Assembly (NCBI RefSeq): GCF_030867145.1
Contig: NC_134416.1
Location: forward strand, 21,023,514 to 21,087,513
Source: Opisthocomus hoazin
Lineage: Eukaryota > Chordata > Aves > Opisthocomiformes > Opisthocomidae
Direction: 5' to 3'
Length of the DNA stretch: 64,000 nucleotides
In this document: positions 24,930 to 38,800 of the stretch, one piece after another
How positions within the stretch are numbered: the first letter of the stretch is position 1
Layout: each line of letters starts with the position of its first letter
The notes under the pieces: model-generated
What the model saw: the letters and a program-made list of their open reading frames with translations, nothing else
Told to the model about the DNA's origin: nothing
The model's database searches: none
Program-made: the position numbers and the translations under genes

Positions 24930-25990
24930 AAACAAAATGATCATTTTTGTACAAGCTACCTGCAAGCATCCAGAGGAACGGGAGATGACTAACAGCCAAT
25001 ATGAATTAGTTAAGAATAAATTCTGTCGAGCCAATAGAAATTCCTTTGTGACAGGGTGGCAAGCCTGTGGGTAAGAGAGAAACAGATGAAGTCATATATT
25101 TTGATTTTAGTACTTCTCCTGACACTGTGCTGATAGTGCATTCTCAAAGCAAACTAGAGACACAGTATAGAGATGAAAATACCATTGACTGAGTGCGAAA
25201 CCAGTTACAAAATCATATTAGGAGGACAGTTATCAATGGTTCACTGTAAAAATGGCAGCATATATTTCAGTAGGGTCCTCAGGGATCTGCCCTGGGTCTG
25301 CAAGCGGTGCCATTAACAGCCTGCGTGATGAAATAAGGAGTATATTATTAATGTTCAGAGAACTCCAAGCTGAATGGGACTGTCAGTGCTTTGGAGAATG
25401 CTTAGAATGCAAAATTGACCTAACACATTGTATCATCTTAGTATAATAGGAGGATTTTCTAAAAAGGATAAATGAAAATTAATGAAGGAATAATGATCTG
25501 TACAGGATGAGGAAATACTTGCTGGGTTCTGAAGCAAAGGATCAGAAGTGCTGTAAAACACAAGCTAACTACACTGTCAGACAAACAGAACAAAATCACG
25601 CAATGGTTTCTGTAGAGGTAGGGCTCAGCTGCAATAGCGTGTCCAGGTCTGGATACCACTTAGCGCTGCTATAGAGGTGTGATAGGACTAGAAAGCAAGA
25701 TCTTCAGACAGAAGTTTGCACAAAATGCAAGTGTTAGGCGTACATAAAAGATAAGTAGAGGGCAATATTCAAGTGCACAAAAAGTTGCTGCAAATATGAA
25801 AAGGGCACTCTGTTCTTCATGTCTATGGTGGACAGGACAAGCAGTAACGAGTTTAATTAGCACAGAAAGTTCACCCCAAACACCTAGTAAAGATAATTAA
25901 GAGTGGAGGAATAATTTAGCTGGGGAGATTGTGGAAACCCTCACTGGAGACTTCTAAGAGCAAGAAAGTTAAGTATCCACCAGAAATAAT
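24930..25990 (+). mobile_element. Ancient amniote-type CR1 LINE remnant
   Basis: Successive words follow the order of the old CR1 type also known from turtles and crocodilians: AAGCATCCAGAGGAACGGGA, CAATATGAATTAGTTAAGAA, GACAGGGTGGCAAGC, TATTTTGATTTTAGTA (motif A YFDFS), AGTTATCAATGGTTCACTGT, GGTCCTCAGGGATCTGCCCTG (motif [10 protein letters not shown]), AATGCAAAATTGACCTAA, and GGACAAGCAGTAACGAGTTTAAT near 25,834-25,860. Some intervals are shortened by deletion and all frames are broken. This insertion probably predates the radiation of birds. Confidence 0.7.
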
Positions 25991-28900
25991 ATAGGTGCAG
26001 TTGAAACACTCACTACTAGAATAATTTCAGTTACCACTTACAGAGAACATTATTTATTATTTGATATATTCGACAAAGGAGAAAACAAAACCACATACAC
26101 TGATGTTAGGATCGAACCTGATTTTTTACATGCAGTAACAGAAAGTCTGAGCGTCTCCAGATAAGCACATGCCAGTGCCTTTACTCAGCCCTGGGGAATG
26201 CACATGCACACCACTGCCTGTAGAAACACAGCTTCTCTCATGCTTCTCCAACACCCCTGTTAGAATCAACTGGATAAGATGCCATCTGTACCATTTAGAA
26301 CATTTCAAATGCATTTATAATTATTACAAAGACAATTATATTTGCCAAGATCCAGAACCTGCAGGAGGATGATAAAAAAGTCCTATTATTAGAAACATTA
26401 AGTCAACTTCCATGCAAACTTCCTGATTACACAATAAGGTGCCATTTAATTTCTTCATTCCATAGAACAAAGTGAATTCAGATTTATTTAATATCGCCAT
26501 TATTTAAAATATCAAATGAGGTCAGACTCTTTAATCTAAAAGCATTTTCTGAATGGGAAAAATTCCAAGTATGATTTCGTATTGTTCGTATTTTTTTCAA
26601 GTCCTATTGGGAACTGAATAGTGGCTTCTGACAAGGACCAGGAGAAAGCTTAAAAGGGCTTAAATAAAAGCAGAAATAAGTGATGATTAGGAAAAGTTAG
26701 AAAAGGTATCACCTCATCTAAGAACTGTGAAAAAGCCAGTGAGTATGAACAGCATTTGTGACGCATTGCAATACAAATCCAGTGAGAGATGCAATTACTT
26801 TTTCTATGTCTACAGAACATGAGATTCTAACTGGAGAAGAAAGAAATAACACCACCTCTGCTGATGCTATTAGTTGCCTGTCATTGAAAGTGGACCTTGT
26901 CAGCAGATCTTTCCACCCTACAAAGCACGAAAACACTATTTGCTTCTAAAATCCCTAAAGGTTCTTATCTTAAATTAAAACAAACTTCAGATTTCTGAAC
27001 TTATGTTTCTTACATGTTGAAGTAGACAGAAGATTGAATTTTAGGAAACTGCATGACACTGTTCACACAATAGAAAAATGCAAATACCTCACAAAACCAA
27101 CTGAGAAGCCTGTCATGGTGTGAATTTGGACAAGGGCATATAACCAGAATAAGAAATACAGAGTTATTAGTACCATTAGTCAAGCTGCAGAACTAGTAAC
27201 GGTCATTTTCATGCAACAGTTTCTGCATTTTCGGTTCTTACTGTTGGCTCATATTTTAATATTCCTAAATCTAAAAAATGCTGTAGCATGAAACATGCTT
27301 CTCAATGACTTCTCATAGTTTGTTGTGCACTTTAGTTATAAACCTGTACAATTTATGGGAGATGGCTCCAGCTTTAACCTGGAAAGCAAGAAAGAAATCT
27401 CTGTCCTCTTCAAGCACAGTATGTCATTAACAATTTCAATACACTGTCTTGTAAGCCACAGGGAGCTGGTCGATAAAAGCACTGTTAAAAATATATATTT
27501 CAGTGAAGTCATTAAAATGTTTAGGTTCTTGCCAATGTACCAGTAAAAGTTAATGTGATTTTAAAAGTTAGCTGAGGTCATGGAAGAAACTGAATTTTAG
27601 ACTAACTTTCAAAAGCTAATGAAGCAAAAAAAAACAAACAAAAAAAAAGCACGCGCAAGGAAAGCTCTTCTCTGTTTTCTCTTACAGCTTGAAAATAGGA
27701 ACAGTTAGAAGATAATAAAATATTGTTCATGAAGCAGGACTACAAGGTTGAAGTTTGCATTGCATTTTTTGCTTAACAATATCAATACTTGATTCACTTT
27801 CAAAGCTGGAACTTCACCTTCACCTTATGCTCTTCAGATGATTTACTCTGTGCCACAGAAATAAGACATTATACAGCACTTGAGAGGAGAGGCATAAGGG
27901 AACCCCGAAAGTGTACAGAATGATTTGCTAGGGGATGAAAAAAATTACTCAAACTCAGGAACTTTTGGTGGGATTAGACTGTGTGGAGCCAGTGACGTGT
28001 GGATATTTTTGACTGATGACAGACTGTGAAAAACAAGTGTAGTGAGGTAGAAGGCATTCCAATATATGATATTTGGGGCTGCAAATAAACCAATATACGG
28101 AATCCTGAAAAATATAAAACCCTTGAGATATTTGTATTCCTGATGTAGCATTGCTAAAACTGAGTATTTGTGAAGATTTCCAGTTGGCAAAAACAAAGGG
28201 TTCCTTAAAGATGTTGAACTTGGTTCTGAAATCAAGACTGTTGGCAGTGTGTTCTGACAGACTATAAAGATAAAGTACGTCCTCGTTATCATGCTCTGTA
28301 TTCTCCAGTCGTGTCCAGTTTCATCTGCTGCGGTGGAGAAGTGAGTTTGGAGGTTGAGATTGGGTTACAGGCACAGAGTGTTTGAAAAAGCATTGGAGTA
28401 TCTGGTGAGAAATTGCATCAAGGGCCCTGAGCCAGGAGTGTGTGATCCCAGACCCGTTAACAGCCTATTTATTCTTAGACAAGAATACAAAACTTCGTAT
28501 CTTTTGGCAAGAATACATTAGAAGTTGTCTTTGACACATGTGCCCTCACCTGATATTTTAAATATGTATAACCTCACCACTTCAGTGGTGTTCACAGAAA
28601 TCCATATATAGAGTTTTAAATGCTATAATGTACTAAGCATGATCTAAACATTAATCCCATTTTTGCTGCTTTGTTGCAAATAGCAGATGGATTACACCAC
28701 AGCTTTTCTAAATGAAAAGTAGAAAAAGAGTCTGTATGCAAATGGGATCAGAGGAGCCAACCGGTGTTTAAATTGTAATGAACATTAAATTCTGAAATAA
28801 CAACAAGGTTTCTAAATATTCCTAAATAGGATTAAGAAGCAGATCAGATATTGAGATCCATTTTTCCTTACAAAAAAACAAGTCCCTAAAACTTCTGTCT

Positions 28901-29984
28901 GTATTGGATATTTGTATAAACAGATAAAGATCTTTTTTAGCCAGACGATTGCTAGCCTTCTTCATGCATGTACCATTTAAAAACAATGGTGACAGGAATA
29001 AGCAAGTCTTTTCTTTCTATTTGGTACTACTTTTACAGTAAGACTAATTTAATTGTTTGGCACAGCTTGTGGTATTTGCTTATAGTAGGTTTCGGCAAGC
29101 TATATTTCATTTTGTCACAAGCTCTCTCTCGAGTCTCAGCTAGAAGTATGTTTCTTTTAACTCTACTGATACCATAAGAAATAACTCTGGATGTTATTTG
29201 AGTATTTTTTATGCAAGTTTTATATTTAAGTTATCTTCCAGTGGTGATATAATTTTAATACTGGCTTGAGGTCAGATCCTGCAGAGTTGCCATTGCATAA
29301 CTGCTGATGAATACGATGGCAATTCTTCTTGCATCATGCTCATGAATTTGTGGGATCATGTGTTGATGTGAGTTAAAACAGCATTCCAAGAAAATTCAGG
29401 AACTATACTTTGAATGGGTTGAGTGAGTGCTCTGGAACTGCTCTAAGCTCAATTCAAGCTTACAGTAATGATTGTCTCTTATACTGACTTATGAAATATC
29501 TATATTAAATATATCCAGGAAAATTACAAAAAATTAAGTAAGAGCTATACTGAATAATAAAGGGAATCTATCAGTTACTACTCTTAAATGCATTCAATAC
29601 ACTTTTACAAAGGAAAAATGAACAATTTTGAAACTAAGATTTTGAATCTGCAGTGATTACCCCACAAACCAGCTAGAAGACATGCTGAGGGGTCATTCAA
29701 GCTCTAGATGAGTGTAGCAAAGTCTATGGAAATCAGGAAATCAAATGTATAAAATATGTAATTTTTAATAGCGTATTTTTACTAATGAGGATTTTGAATC
29801 TTCTGAAATTCGTATCACCAGTGGGTGTGCAATCATTTTATTCATTTAAGTTATTCTTCATATCTAGAAGAATTCTTCAGCAGATGATTTTTGAAGTTTA
29901 GCCTTTACTTCAGGTAGGAACTCCAGGGCAGGACACAACCTTTCAGCTGTGCTGGTAATTGTGGATATACAAGGACTAAGGGAC
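25991..29984. other. Intergenic AT-rich stretch with no recognised gene
   Basis: I see no gene, RNA or named repeat. ORFs reach at most 115 codons with no motif. An A-rich tract lies at 27,625-27,650. Confidence 0.55.
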
Positions 29985-30600
29985 TTAATCATATTTCAGA
30001 AATATTTGGGCCCAATCCTATCATCTTCCCTGAACTGAAGCTTGCCCAGCACCTGCTTTGCGCTGGAGCAGGGGATGCTGAAATCCAGCTGTGCCGGGCG
30101 GCACTGCACCTGGGGTAGCTCCTGCAGGGAGGGGGATACGGAATCAGTTCTGGCAGCCTTCTTCCCTGTCCCCTACGATTACACAGAGCCCTGCCCCGCC
30201 ACCACACTACAGTCTTACAAGGCAGCTTTCTGTTTTGCCAGTGAAAGCCAAAGGGGTGCCAGTTCCCAGCTCCCGCTGCCTATTTCAGTGTGGGGAGGTT
30301 AGAGGGAAATGCAAGCGGGCTCTGCCCCGCTGCACCCCTGCTCCCCCCGCACTCAAATTCTGGGAGGCATTTGGTGCAATTAGTGGTTAAACTGAGTCAA
30401 GGGATAGGGTGTCAGACATGTGCAGCTGGGGACTGCTGGCTGGGTTCCTCCAGCAAGTTTGGAACAACACGGAGTGAGCCAACACATATCTCAGTGGGAG
30501 TTTTGCCATCGTGCCGGGCTACAGCCAAAGGGCCTCGTCCAGAGCGGAGGGCAACATCTGCAAAAGGCCGCTGAGTCTGCACAAAAAACTGAGGGAGGCT
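29985..30600. other. GC-richer intergenic block, identity unknown
   Basis: This 600-bp block is visibly richer in G and C than its surroundings (for example CCCCGCTGCACCCC at about 30,325) and is open in several overlapping frames. CpG density is only modest and no protein motif is visible. I do not assign a function. Confidence 0.4.
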
Positions 30601-33600
30601 GATGTAGTATTTCACTGTTACCCATAACATGAATTCACGACTCAAACTGCTAAATAACCAGACTATAAATCAACAGCATATTTGACACGGTCGACAATTC
30701 AGTGTCAGTAGAAAATATTTTCTTTTTTATCTTGTCTGCTTTTAGAGAAAAATGAAATAAAATTACAAACAGTTTAAATAAAATTATCAAATCCAATGCA
30801 AAATGAAGATTAAAAATCTCACTTTCTCTTCTTGACATTTCTAAACAACATTAAGGTTCTCCAGCAACCCTACAAGCACACATCTTTTCCTGGAAGTGGA
30901 GCGCTCTGTTTCTGCCCTTTGCATATTCAGTGTTCTCAGAAACTTCACAAGCTTTTGTATCAAAGCAGTGTCACTGTTATTTACTGATAGTTGTGAAAAA
31001 TAAGATACTACCATTGTCTGAAAGTAGATGCCTAGATGAAAAAGTGGCATTTTCCTTTTAATTACCCCAGATAACAGAATTATCTTATCGAAAGGGAATG
31101 AGAGGATGCTAACAACATAACTCCTTCACATGTGGGATGTTATCAAGCAGAAATGCACCTGTCAGCAACCACACACAAACCACAAACACACTTCTCCAAA
31201 ATCCTTACGCTAGTGATTTAAAAGCTGTCAAGGACTACACAATCTGTTTGATTACTTGAAGAACTTATAGTCCAACTGGCATTCTGACAAACTTTCTGAT
31301 GTTGAAGGCATTAAGCTTTATCATTTACTCCTATCAATACTGTCATCTATTGTTTATGTAGAGTAGCATTTCAAGGTCCTGTTCAAGACCACATTATAAT
31401 GGATACTGAAAAAGCAGACCAAAGGGCCTTGTCCCTGTTCATAGCTCAGGCTCTAAACCCCCCCGGGGAGTGCCTATGTGGAGGGCACTGCTGGTTAAGT
31501 GTCTCGCCAAGAACATCAATAAAAGCAGAGAGGAAAAAGGGCAAGAGGATGAGTAACTATGATATGATCCTTAGCTTATGTATATTGATACTGTGAAATT
31601 GATAGAAGCAAGACCAGGCTCAAAAGGAAAAGACCAAAATATAAAGACTATATAATCAGTTGAATAAATAAAAACCATGATTCTAATTCCTCTTTGGTGT
31701 TACTCACATTTTCATGAGCTCATTTGTACCTGAAAACCCACATATAAATTTCTACTTGTTCAACACAGGACCTCAGCACTGAACAAACCTATGCATATCC
31801 CAAATTTTATTATTACAGCAACCCCAGATGGACTAATACAGTAATTAATAAGATAATTAAAAGATTTTGTAAAATTCTTACTTTGTGAAATCTACTTTTG
31901 GGGAATAAGTATTGTTCATATTTATGTCATCTAAAAGGACACGAGGTAAAAAGCCTCTGTTTTGACCATTCTCCATTGCTGTTAATTGTGAAATATGGTT
32001 AAAATTCAGTTATTCTGAGCTCAAAAAGTAATGCTCTGCTACTACAGTTTCTGCTGTTCCCTTAAGCTGAACAGCTACCGACGTTGGCAATTTTATACTG
32101 TTTATGTTGTTTTTCTTATTTCAGTGGCAGTTCGGATGGATTTGTGCTTCATATAGCGAGTATGGGAAATCACATTATTCTGGCCAGTCTTGCCTTGGAT
32201 CACTTCTGCACCCCAGATATCCTTTCCCCATTAGCTTGTGTCTGCCCCCAGGGACTTAGCACTGATTGTCACCTCCTGTATCACTTCTCACTTGGCAACA
32301 GCACGTGCAGCGCTTTCAGGCTCATACAACGGGGACTGTAGGGACGTTCTAGACCTCATCTGCTTCTCCACCATGACAGTCTCTCATTTTGCCTCTCACT
32401 TGTGTACAAGTGTTGCCATAAATTGCTGAAATTTGTCCTAGCTCCAACCATTACCATGCCAGAAGCATGTGGTAATTGGCAAGGCACTACTTTAATTCAA
32501 CGAGGAGAGCTCATAAGGACCGTGTTAGATTCTAGGTCAGTGAGAGCTTATCCTCTTAACCATATTAAATGTCATCAACCAATTTCAAGCTCACCTAAAG
32601 ACCTCTGCAAGAGTGTGCTTCAATTGCTGGGAAACTCTGATATACTGGTATTGCTGCATCCTTTGTCTTCCCCATGCTGAAGGGCATTTGAAATCCAACT
32701 CCTGTCTACTGGCAGGGTAAGAACAGAATAAAAGTGGCTCAGTAATAAATCTTTCACTCGTCAGAACAGAGAGACCCAACTAGGTGTGCAAGATAAATGA
32801 GCAGACACTTCTGAGACACCCATTTTGGGGTCATAAAACTCCTTTCACAAATGCTGTATTCATCAATAAACACTTGTCTCCAGACAGAACTGAAAATTTC
32901 AACTACGCCTCTCCAAGTGGCACTTCAGTCCAGATTCCAAATCAAATACTTTTTCTACCCACTCTGTGCTGCAAATGTTCTACACTGTGTAAACATACAT
33001 AAAGTATTAAGGAAAATAAGGCAAGATACTTAACTCACTTTCTTGATAAGCCCAGGAGATGCATCATGCAGAAATAATTAACCACTCAATACCACTGCTA
33101 CTTTCTCACTCGTTCTGACTTAACATGAAAAACGTCTCTGTCAGATCCACCATACCTGTATTCTCCAGTTTAAATGATGGTTGTCTGATATCCACTGAAC
33201 CGAGATAAAAGTGGAGAACACTTGCTCCAAAGCAAAACAAGCTTTCAAAACTAGGTAGGAGTCATTCTGTATGTGGCCATCTCAGTGCAACGTCATCCTT
33301 AAGAATTTGTGTTTCAGCAATATCACACCAAACTCTAAAACAATCAGAGTTATTCATTATACCAGGGCTCATCTAGCAGAAACAGCTGCACACCATGTCC
33401 TTTTTCAGGACCCCATCACTGCCTCATCCCAAGCTCTGCTATAAATCTCTATAGAGTTTACTTTCTATAAAAAAGCCATATTGAGTAGTAAGCTGCAGTT
33501 ACTCAGCTCAGATGGTAGCATTTCAGGAGTCATAACAAAGTTGCTCCTAAACTTTGGTACTGGATCAAGCAAAACCTTCACAGAGATTACTGAAATACAT

Positions 33601-35049
33601 GTTCTGTTATATACAACCATTGTATGAGTTAGATAAACTGAACCTATATAGCAACATCAGATTTCATTCTACCAGAGCTCAAGCACAGCTGTAGTCTGAA
33701 ATATGTAGGATACTTCTGTGCCACTTAGACTGCACATTTACAAAACAATAGCCTTTGATGGGAGTGCCTGTTATGGTAAGACAGTCCAATAAATGTTTCT
33801 AGGTAGATTTTTCTAATTTGTTTACAACATATTTTAAAAGCAGATCCAAACAGCACTTCAACCCAAATTTCCTGTATTTCCCAAGCTGTTTGGATGCTGA
33901 GCTGAGTCACGAGTTTTGGCAGAGCTCTCAGACACCCTGGGGAGGAAAGCTGAAACCCAGGCAGCCACCGGGCAGAGGTCCTTCCTCACACCTCCATCTC
34001 CAGTGTGGGCACAGGCATGGATGTGCCTGCTTGCCGTGACTCTGTCCCTACATATCTCATAATTTCATGCAGTAACTTCAGATGCCTGAAGTCAGAAGAG
34101 TCAACCCCGGTTCTTTGTATGTATACAGGCTGCTACAAAAACATCTGAGGGTGTGCAGTGCTTTAGGTTGCTTCCTGGCTTGCATTTCAGAGAGTAGTAC
34201 TGATAGAGATCTGTCTAGTACAAACAGATCACACAATTCTTATCAGAAGTCAGATTAAATAAATGTCCTGCAGAAAATAACATCTCCCTTGAACTCTTCC
34301 CCACTAGAACTGAACACACTGTTCCAGCAGAGCTCTTACACTGTGTACAAAGGCAAGATCACTCCCTTGTTTCAGCCAAGTGTTCCACTTCTTGGGCATT
34401 GGTTCTCTTAACCACACCCATGGTCTAAGAACCCACACCGAGACATTTGCTACTATGGCTCCAAAATACTTTTCTCATAACTGCTTTCCAAAACAGTTTC
34501 CTGTCCTGTTGGCAAGTTTTATTATTCTGGATGTTTTTATTTGAATTTGGCTGTATTTTTTAAAAATATTACTATTCATTCTATATAATGAAATTTTTTA
34601 CAATATATGCTTCCTATAAAGACATCCTGACAGCTATTAGTTATATTTTTAACATCTGATTCATGTTGCCACAGTCCCAAATTAGTTATTCTCTAATTTG
34701 CCCAAAAGAGACATGAAGCAATGCTTCCCTTTTGCTCTTTTCTGTACATTATAATGATATTTATAGTCTCATCGTTCTTCTCTCTTTTTCCAGTATTTCT
34801 TAAAGATGATGAGAGAATTTTTCAGGTAATTCTCTGAAGACCTCTAATGTAAACCATTGCTATGAAAATCTTTAGCTCCAGCTGGTGTTCTTTTTAGTAT
34901 TTGGGAAATGTGTGAACAAGATCTACTGATACATTTTACAACCAATATGAATAGAAAAACAGGATCAACACATTTGATAAACAAACTAGGTGTTATTCTG
35001 CTCGGAGAATGTGAACTCGTTTGAACTAAGACCACTCAGATGGAGAACA
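30601..35049. other. Intergenic stretch with no recognised gene
   Basis: I see no gene, RNA or named repeat. ORFs are short and without motifs. Confidence 0.55.
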
Positions 35050-35810
35050 GAGAATGACAGCACGGTTTGGGTTGGAAGGCATCTTGCAGCTCACCTAGTT
35101 CTAACCGCCCTGCAGTGAGCAGGGACACCTTCCATTAGACCAGGTTGTTCAAAACCCCATCCAACCTGGCCTTGAATGTTTCCAGGAATGGGGCCTCCAC
35201 TACCTCCCTGGGCAACCCGTTCCAGTGCTTCACCACTCTCGTAAAAAATTTCTTCCTTACATCCAATCTACATCTACCTTCTTTTAGTTTAAAAGGGTTA
35301 CCCTTGTCGAACCACAAGAAGCCTTGCTAAAAAGTCTCTTTCCATCTTTCTCATAAGCCTCCTTTAAGTGTTAAAAGTTTGTAATAAGGTCTCCCCGCAG
35401 CCTTCTCAGGGCTGAAAAGCCCAAGCTCTCTCAGCCTTTCCTCACAGGAGAGGTGCTCCAGCCTTCTGATCATTTTTGTGGCCCTGCTCTGGATCCGCTC
35501 CAACAGGTCCATGTCTTTCCTGTGCTGTGGACTCTAGAGCTGGACGCAGGACTCCAGGTGGGGTCTGATGAGAGCGGAGCACAAGGGCAGAATTCCCTCC
35601 CTCGACCTGCTGGCCACGCTGCTTTGGATGCAGCCCGGGATACTGTTGTCCTTCTGGGTTGTGAACATACTTTGTCAGCTCAGGTCCAGTTTTACATCCA
35701 CCAGTATTCCTAAGTCCTTCTCTGTAGGACTGCTCTCAATCCATTCATCCCCCAGTCTGTATTGGTACTGGGGACTGCCACAACCCAGGTGCAGGACCTT
35801 GCACTTGGAC
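35050..35810 (-). mobile_element. CR1 LINE 3' fragment, ~0.76 kb
   Basis: The minus strand reads through the C-terminal CR1 coding region: [19 protein letters not shown] at about 35,750-35,810 and [19 protein letters not shown] at about 35,190-35,250, followed by the 3' UTR. The copy is 5'-truncated at about 35,810, inside the LHLG motif region, and has lost most of its 8-bp tail. Indels break the frame. It resembles the 20.5 kb copy more than the young copies. Confidence 0.9.
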
Positions 35811-38800
35811 CTTAATTCTATTGCACACCTGATTTCTAAAGCAGAAAAAACACCCATTTTCCACCACCCATCAAAAATAAATGTACAAGTAGCATTCGTA
35901 AGCATTAAATCCATATATATGACAGTCAATGAATATTTATTTGCTTCGTCTTTGGCCTTCCTCTATTTTTGTATTTATCTGATGGTGTTTTATACTGATT
36001 TTTCATTATAACCTTTATGCAAAAGCATTGAGTCTGACATTTTAGATGTTGATTCATTTATAATCTTCCAATTCTTCAGGTTCTAATTTCTCCACCATTT
36101 CTATCTGTCCTATCTCTACTAATATACTGGTACACATGATTGCAAATGAAGTCTTGTATACTTGGCAGTGCTTTTCACTCTCCTTGCTAACCCATGTATT
36201 AATCAGGTAGAAAGGAGATGTTTAAAGATTTCCAAGTTAATTATTATTAATATTCACGGTCTCTAGCATTTCCTTCACTTTCCCTAGCTTCACGTGCTTT
36301 CACAATCTTCCCAAAATTTACCTATTTCCAAACTCTGAAAACCTGATCTCAGCATCTTTCTCATGTTTTGGGTAGGAAAAAACTGCATCAAAGCATCATA
36401 GGCCTCAGCTGGCAGAGTAAAGATGCTCTTTCGGTCACAGGCAGAATTATTACCAGCTATCTGCCTGCATTAACGAAATCATGTAGCATTGGGATCACAG
36501 TGCCCGGCTCTGCCCTCTGCCTCATTCAGCATTTCCTTTGACCTTGGAGATGCGATTCGAAACCAAAACCTGACCTATGGTCCTGAGCAATATCAGGTAT
36601 TGCCTGGAGTTTACTGACCTCTGAAAGTCCAGTGCCAAACCTAAATGAAAAATTCAGCCACCTGAAATTGAATTTAGACAGATTTAGGCACCAAAACTCT
36701 CCAGTTCAAAATAACTTTGCAAGAAAGCCACCTAACCCTAATAAACATAAGGTCACAAAATGCCTGTTTGGTTCTCATCCCAAATTTCCACAAGTGTTAC
36801 GAAAACTTGAAACTGTCCTGGTCTGAGCAATGAGCCAGCCTGGTTTTGGACCAGTATCCTCCAGGCGATAAACTGAGTGCAGAAGCACACCGCTTCCCCA
36901 CAAAGTCAAATTTTGCAAGTATACGCAACACTACCAAATGATGAAAGGGAGGGCCAAAAGTAAAGTGAGTCAGGAGTGGAAGCCTTCTTGCTGAAGCTGA
37001 ACTACAGCAGAGAAAAGAAGGAAAATTCATGGGATCATAAAGGCAGTATACAAGGCTGCACCACAGAGAAGGTCTCAACTGAGACTTGTTCTCCGCTGGC
37101 AGCATGAATAAGCCTCTTGTGCTGCAGGGTGCAAAGGTACCCTTGTCTGTACTGCTGAGCTCTAAGTGATTCTCTCCTGGGTATGGTATTTTATTTTTTT
37201 AACTTGTTCTTTGGAAGTGCCCAGTTCTGAATAGAGGCATTTGGGTACTTAATTAGGATGCCGAGACCTTTACTGGATTCTCTGCTGCCGCTATTCTGAC
37301 AGGCCACGAGCAAAAATACTACACTGTAAGAAAGAAAACTGGAAAACAGCATTTGTAGATATCTATAAACAATGTACCATCAGATGGAACAAACAAACTT
37401 ACAAAAACAAATCTCACAGAAAGCTTTGCAAAAACATCAGTGAAGCTTTTCTCTTAGCAGTTCAGACGTGGAAGCAGCAATGCACCGAGTTCCTCCCACC
37501 TGTGCTAAAGGACACCGCTAACTGCTGGCTAGCAAAACTCTGCCGAATTAGACCTGCATCCCTCTCCCACTGAGGAGGTCCAGAGGCAGCAGCAGAACAG
37601 GAGCAGAGGTGACAGCAGAACGTACTCTATGATCCGCTATGATTCACCCCATCCTCTCTCCCTTGCAACTTTTTCTGGAGGAGGACTCCATCCAAGTGAA
37701 GATCTCAGTAGCAAAACCTGGAATAAAAAACCACTTCATGTACCTTGCTCCGCTTTTGGGAAAGCACGAGGTCTAACCCAAGGGCCTGGCTCAGTGCCCA
37801 GCTTTCCCTGGCAGCTCCCGGAGCCCAGGCGCTTCTGCTGAATCTGCAGCCCTCTGCGGCTTCCTGGAGTGCTGCTGTTTTTCAGGAGGGAGCAGAGCAA
37901 GAAAAAGCCTAAGAAGATACTGTGTTCTGTGGGTTTTCTGAGGCCCTTATGAATGGATAACGTTTTTCCTTTCCACAGCAAATACAGTTTTGTTCAGAGT
38001 AAAAAATTCATTATGAAATTTAGTTTTATAGGTAATATAGCAATACTGCTGGTTTGTAGAAGAAATCAAGAGGAGAGTAAGAGTGATATCACATGATCAT
38101 GTCGAGTACATGTTCTTCCCAGTACTGATGATTAACTAGTCCACAGTAAAAATATTTTAATAAGCTGAAAAGCGACTTAATTCCTCAATATTTGTTAGAT
38201 ATATGTGGACTGTAAGGGAAAAAAATGTTTTCTTGAAAGTTAAGGATTGCTTTATGGTTTACAATAATGCTATATATCTCTGTTGAAAGAGGAGATCAAA
38301 GGGAATCACATCTCATTATTATTAATCCCAAGGCAGCCTGAAGACTTCACATATCGCGTCTTGTTTCTTAGGAAGGCAAAAGTTTGAGCTTGAAATGGAA
38401 AAAGATAAAGCAGGCTCCGAGAATCGAATTATCATCTTCAGCTCTCAAGCTGAGTTACTATGGCAATGGCAGTGCTGCTGCACAGCTTCTCTTTGTAAAT
38501 CTACGTGGGAAATTTGCGCCATGCACGTGCCACGTACGGCTCACAGGAGAAGCCCACGGTCTCAGGTGCCCTGGTCTCTACTGAATGGAAGAGCAAATTT
38601 GTGTGATTAAAGTAAGTGATTTGCAATTTTCCGTTTTCCATGGAAACAGTCTTGGAGCAGTAGGGAAAGGTCCAAGATTCTTACTGCTCTGCTGTGCCTC
38701 AGGAAGGTGTATTCCAGTGCTTAAAAGATGACTTGTAAGCATGCAGCATTTTTAATACAGGAATTTGAAGCATTTTTTTGACTGTTACTGTCTCACTTCT

